A DNA stretch of 16,083 nt from CAYLYM01 sp964387645. Its GTDB lineage: Bacteria; Calditrichota; Calditrichia; RBG-13-44-9. The position numbers were made by a program, and so were the translations under genes. Under the pieces are notes generated by a model. The model was given only the letters and a program-made list of their open reading frames with translations, did not search any database and was not told the DNA's origin. The stretch is from positions 1-16,083 of the forward strand of contig CAYLYM010000090.1 of NCBI GenBank assembly GCA_964387645.1, written 5' to 3'. Shown here piece after piece: positions 14,602 through 16,083 of this stretch (positions are counted from its first letter, which is position 1; each line of letters begins with the position of its first letter).

Positions 14602-15912
14602 TTATGGTTCTGAATTTTCATTTTTACCAACCCCCATTGCTACATTTGCATCTCGCACCAGACGTACATAATTATTAATCCGAATCACATCTCCTTGTGG
14701 ACCACGGCCATAAGGATAATTGGCCGGATCACCTACTTTTGGATCGCTGCGCTGGCAACCGGCGCCATGAACATCTAAAAGATTATAATTCCCTGAATAT
14801 GGCGGTATCTTCATCCAACCTAGTCCTTCTCCAAAAGCCACATAGGCAGCATTCCTGCCATTTATCATATTTGCATGCGTAGTGCTACTCCAGTAAAAGG
14901 GATAATTTTTCTTACCTCCCTCATCAATGATAACCGAGCAGTCAAATATCGGATCAATGGCTGCTGAATTGCTTGTTGCAGGCGAACGAGTATAATCAAC
15001 AATACTCTGTAACTCTTTAATATTAGGCAAACGCCAGTCATTATATCCTAGGTAATTTTCCACATTTTTTTGTTGAACCCACACCAACGCTTCTTTCCAG
15101 TTCATCCCAATTTTGCTGTCATATTTTGTCCACATCAACCCTGTCGCCAAATCAGTAATAGTACCATCCCCATTATCAACAAATTTATTTTTGCCATAGT
15201 CTGGATTTCCTCTTACATATTTCACATAAAATCGCTTGCTTTTTTTTCTTCCTGATATGCGACCAACAGGATATCCCTTAATCCGTCCATCCGCAAAATT
15301 AACCCCAAATACAGTTTCATTTCCATTCATAGTGGTACCCACATACTTAGTTGCCGAGACATATTGAGCATCTATCAGCCGTTCACCTGCAACCACATCT
15401 CCATAAGCAAAATCAAAGTAGCTCGTATCGATAAAAGGCTTTAAACGTGATAAATCTGCCTGCTCAAAACCACTGGGATCAATTCCATAAAACATTATAA
15501 GAGAATATAATTCTTTAATCGTTGGTAATCGCCAGTCATCATATCCACCCAATCGAAATTCTTTGGCATAGGTTAGTGCTTCTTTATAACTCATTTTATC
15601 ATTATAATCAATATCACCGTCCCCATCCATATCTGCACTTTTTTGCCACATCAAACCGGTAATATTATCTGTAATTGTACCATCGCCATTATCAGTGTAA
15701 GATGGCTGATAGCCAATAAACTGGGCATCCTGCCCGTAAAAAGGAAAACCTGGTTTAGGAGCAGAAATCTCTTTTATATTATCGTAACATTTAGATTGAC
15801 CCGTATCGACAATCCTATAAGGCAGCGCTTGCTGAGCATAAATTGTAAAAAATAACAGTATGATTATTACAGGTAAAAATATCACTGTACTGATTTTTGA
15901 TAATTTGTTCAT
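14602..15912 (-). CDS. Exported protein with two DUF1566 (Lcl C-terminal-like) domains
   Basis: The protein has 436 residues from the ATG at 15912, chosen because GGAG lies 6 nt upstream (15919-15922) and the signal peptide then begins properly (Lys-containing start, hydrophobic 9-24, likely cut near YAQQA). An ATG 12 codons earlier has no such support. After the signal come two similar halves. Half 1 has DNGDGTITD (74-82), GLMWQK and DDWRLPTIKEL (125-135); half 2 has DNGDGTITD (246-254), GLMWTK and NDWRLPNIKEL (291-301), then YWSSTT (340-345) and NYVRLVRD (414-421). These are the hallmarks of the DUF1566 domain, also found in the Legionella collagen-like adhesin Lcl, where it binds glycans. 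Half 1 carries an inserted loop at 94-105 with Asp at 94, 96, 98 and 105, matching an EF-hand/dockerin calcium loop. A role in surface binding is likely but unproven. It stops 17 bp from the gap. Confidence 0.9.
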   Translation of the reverse strand: MNKLSKISTVIFLPVIIILLFFTIYAQQALPYRIVDTGQSKCYDNIKEISAPKPGFPFYGQDAQFIGYQPSYTDNGDGTITDNITGLMWQKSADMDGDGDIDYNDKMSYKEALTYAKEFRLGGYDDWRLPTIKELYSLIMFYGIDPSGFEQADLSRLKPFIDTSYFDFAYGDVVAGERLIDAQYVSATKYVGTTMNGNETVFGVNFADGRIKGYPVGRISGRKKSKRFYVKYVRGNPDYGKNKFVDNGDGTITDLATGLMWTKYDSKIGMNWKEALVWVQQKNVENYLGYNDWRLPNIKELQSIVDYTRSPATSNSAAIDPIFDCSVIIDEGGKKNYPFYWSSTTHANMINGRNAAYVAFGEGLGWMKIPPYSGNYNLLDVHGAGCQRSDPKVGDPANYPYGRGPQGDVIRINNYVRLVRDANVAMGVGKNENSEP

Positions 15913-15918
15913 AGCAAA

Positions 15919-15922
15919 CTCC
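15919..15922 (-). promoter_or_regulatory. Ribosome binding site that decides the DUF1566 gene start
   Basis: GGAG on the minus strand lies 6 nt before the ATG at 15912-15910, favouring this start over the in-frame ATG codons at 15948 and 15924. Confidence 0.65.
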
Positions 15923-16020
15923 ATTTTACTAAAACTGTTACATATCAACTCATTGTGTTATTTTAAACTAATATACGCTTTACTTAATTTAGTTAGTTGC
16001 TCATTGCTGTACAAAATAAT

Positions 16021-16054
16021 TTAAAATTTCATTATCCCTCCTTATAAAATAAGG
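16021..16054 (-). promoter_or_regulatory. Strong ribosome site in a hairpin followed by a three-codon ORF
   Basis: On the minus strand AAGGAGGG (16043-16036) precedes ATG at 16032, which opens Met-Lys-Phe and stops at TAA (16023-16021). The AAGG part also forms the right arm of a perfect 6-bp hairpin, CCTTAT-TTT-ATAAGG (16054-16040). The same frame continues after the stop for 20 sense codons to another TAA at 15958. It lies in the leader of the DUF1566 gene and may be a leader peptide, or a remnant of a short gene. Confidence 0.3.
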
Positions 16055-16083
16055 CTTTTAGGACAATATTTTGTTATTTTTAA

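Noticed and set aside
14379..14630. Minus-strand ORF spanning the N gap
   Set aside because: It exists only by reading through 100 N. The part right of the gap belongs to the 3' end region of the DUF1566 gene in another frame; only the left part was used, as a gene remnant.

Overview
The window looks like a scaffold piece from an AT-rich, Gram-negative-type bacterium, probably a draft or metagenome assembly: it opens inside a gene and contains a run of exactly 100 N (14485-14584). Exported proteins (a Tat-type sulfatase, a secreted tricorn-like protease, a signal-peptide DUF1566 protein) and a WspE-type hybrid CheA suggest a heterotroph of the FCB or a neighbouring group (for example Calditrichota/KSB1-like). 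Strong AGGAGG ribosome sites before several genes argue against a typical Bacteroidota. The taxonomic guess is weak.

Region 1 (1-4731, all +) is a chemosensory signalling locus. It holds the C-terminal end of a methyl-accepting receptor, a hybrid CheA (Hpt, kinase, CheW-like and receiver domains), a CheB methylesterase starting 3 nt after it, and a stand-alone receiver protein with a very charged tail. The order resembles Wsp/Frz-type systems that steer functions other than flagella. CheR and CheW are not seen and would lie upstream.

Region 2 (4869-8028) has a Tat-exported Cys-type sulfatase (-) divergent from an APC-family amino acid permease (+), with a 208-bp AT-rich shared upstream region.

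Region 3 (8029-10078) begins with a gene-poor 460-bp stretch holding what looks like a decayed dispersed repeat. A minus-strand pair follows: an LsrG-like small monooxygenase-fold protein, then an iron-type alcohol dehydrogenase in which one metal-ligand His is replaced by Gln.

Region 4 (10079-13957) is a 579-bp upstream region rich in dyads and an 11-bp tandem repeat, leading to a secreted tricorn-like protease with its Ser-His and Glu catalytic residues in place.

Region 5 (13958-16083) has a GC-rich hairpin, another 11-bp tandem repeat, a probable broken gene on the minus strand next to the N gap, and a minus-strand exported protein with two DUF1566 (Lcl-type) domains, one carrying a dockerin-like calcium loop.

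I did not find a clear new multi-gene system. The best leads are the altered metal site of the dehydrogenase and its pairing with the LsrG-like gene, the broken gene beside the gap, and the structured untranslated regions before the tricorn-like and DUF1566 genes.
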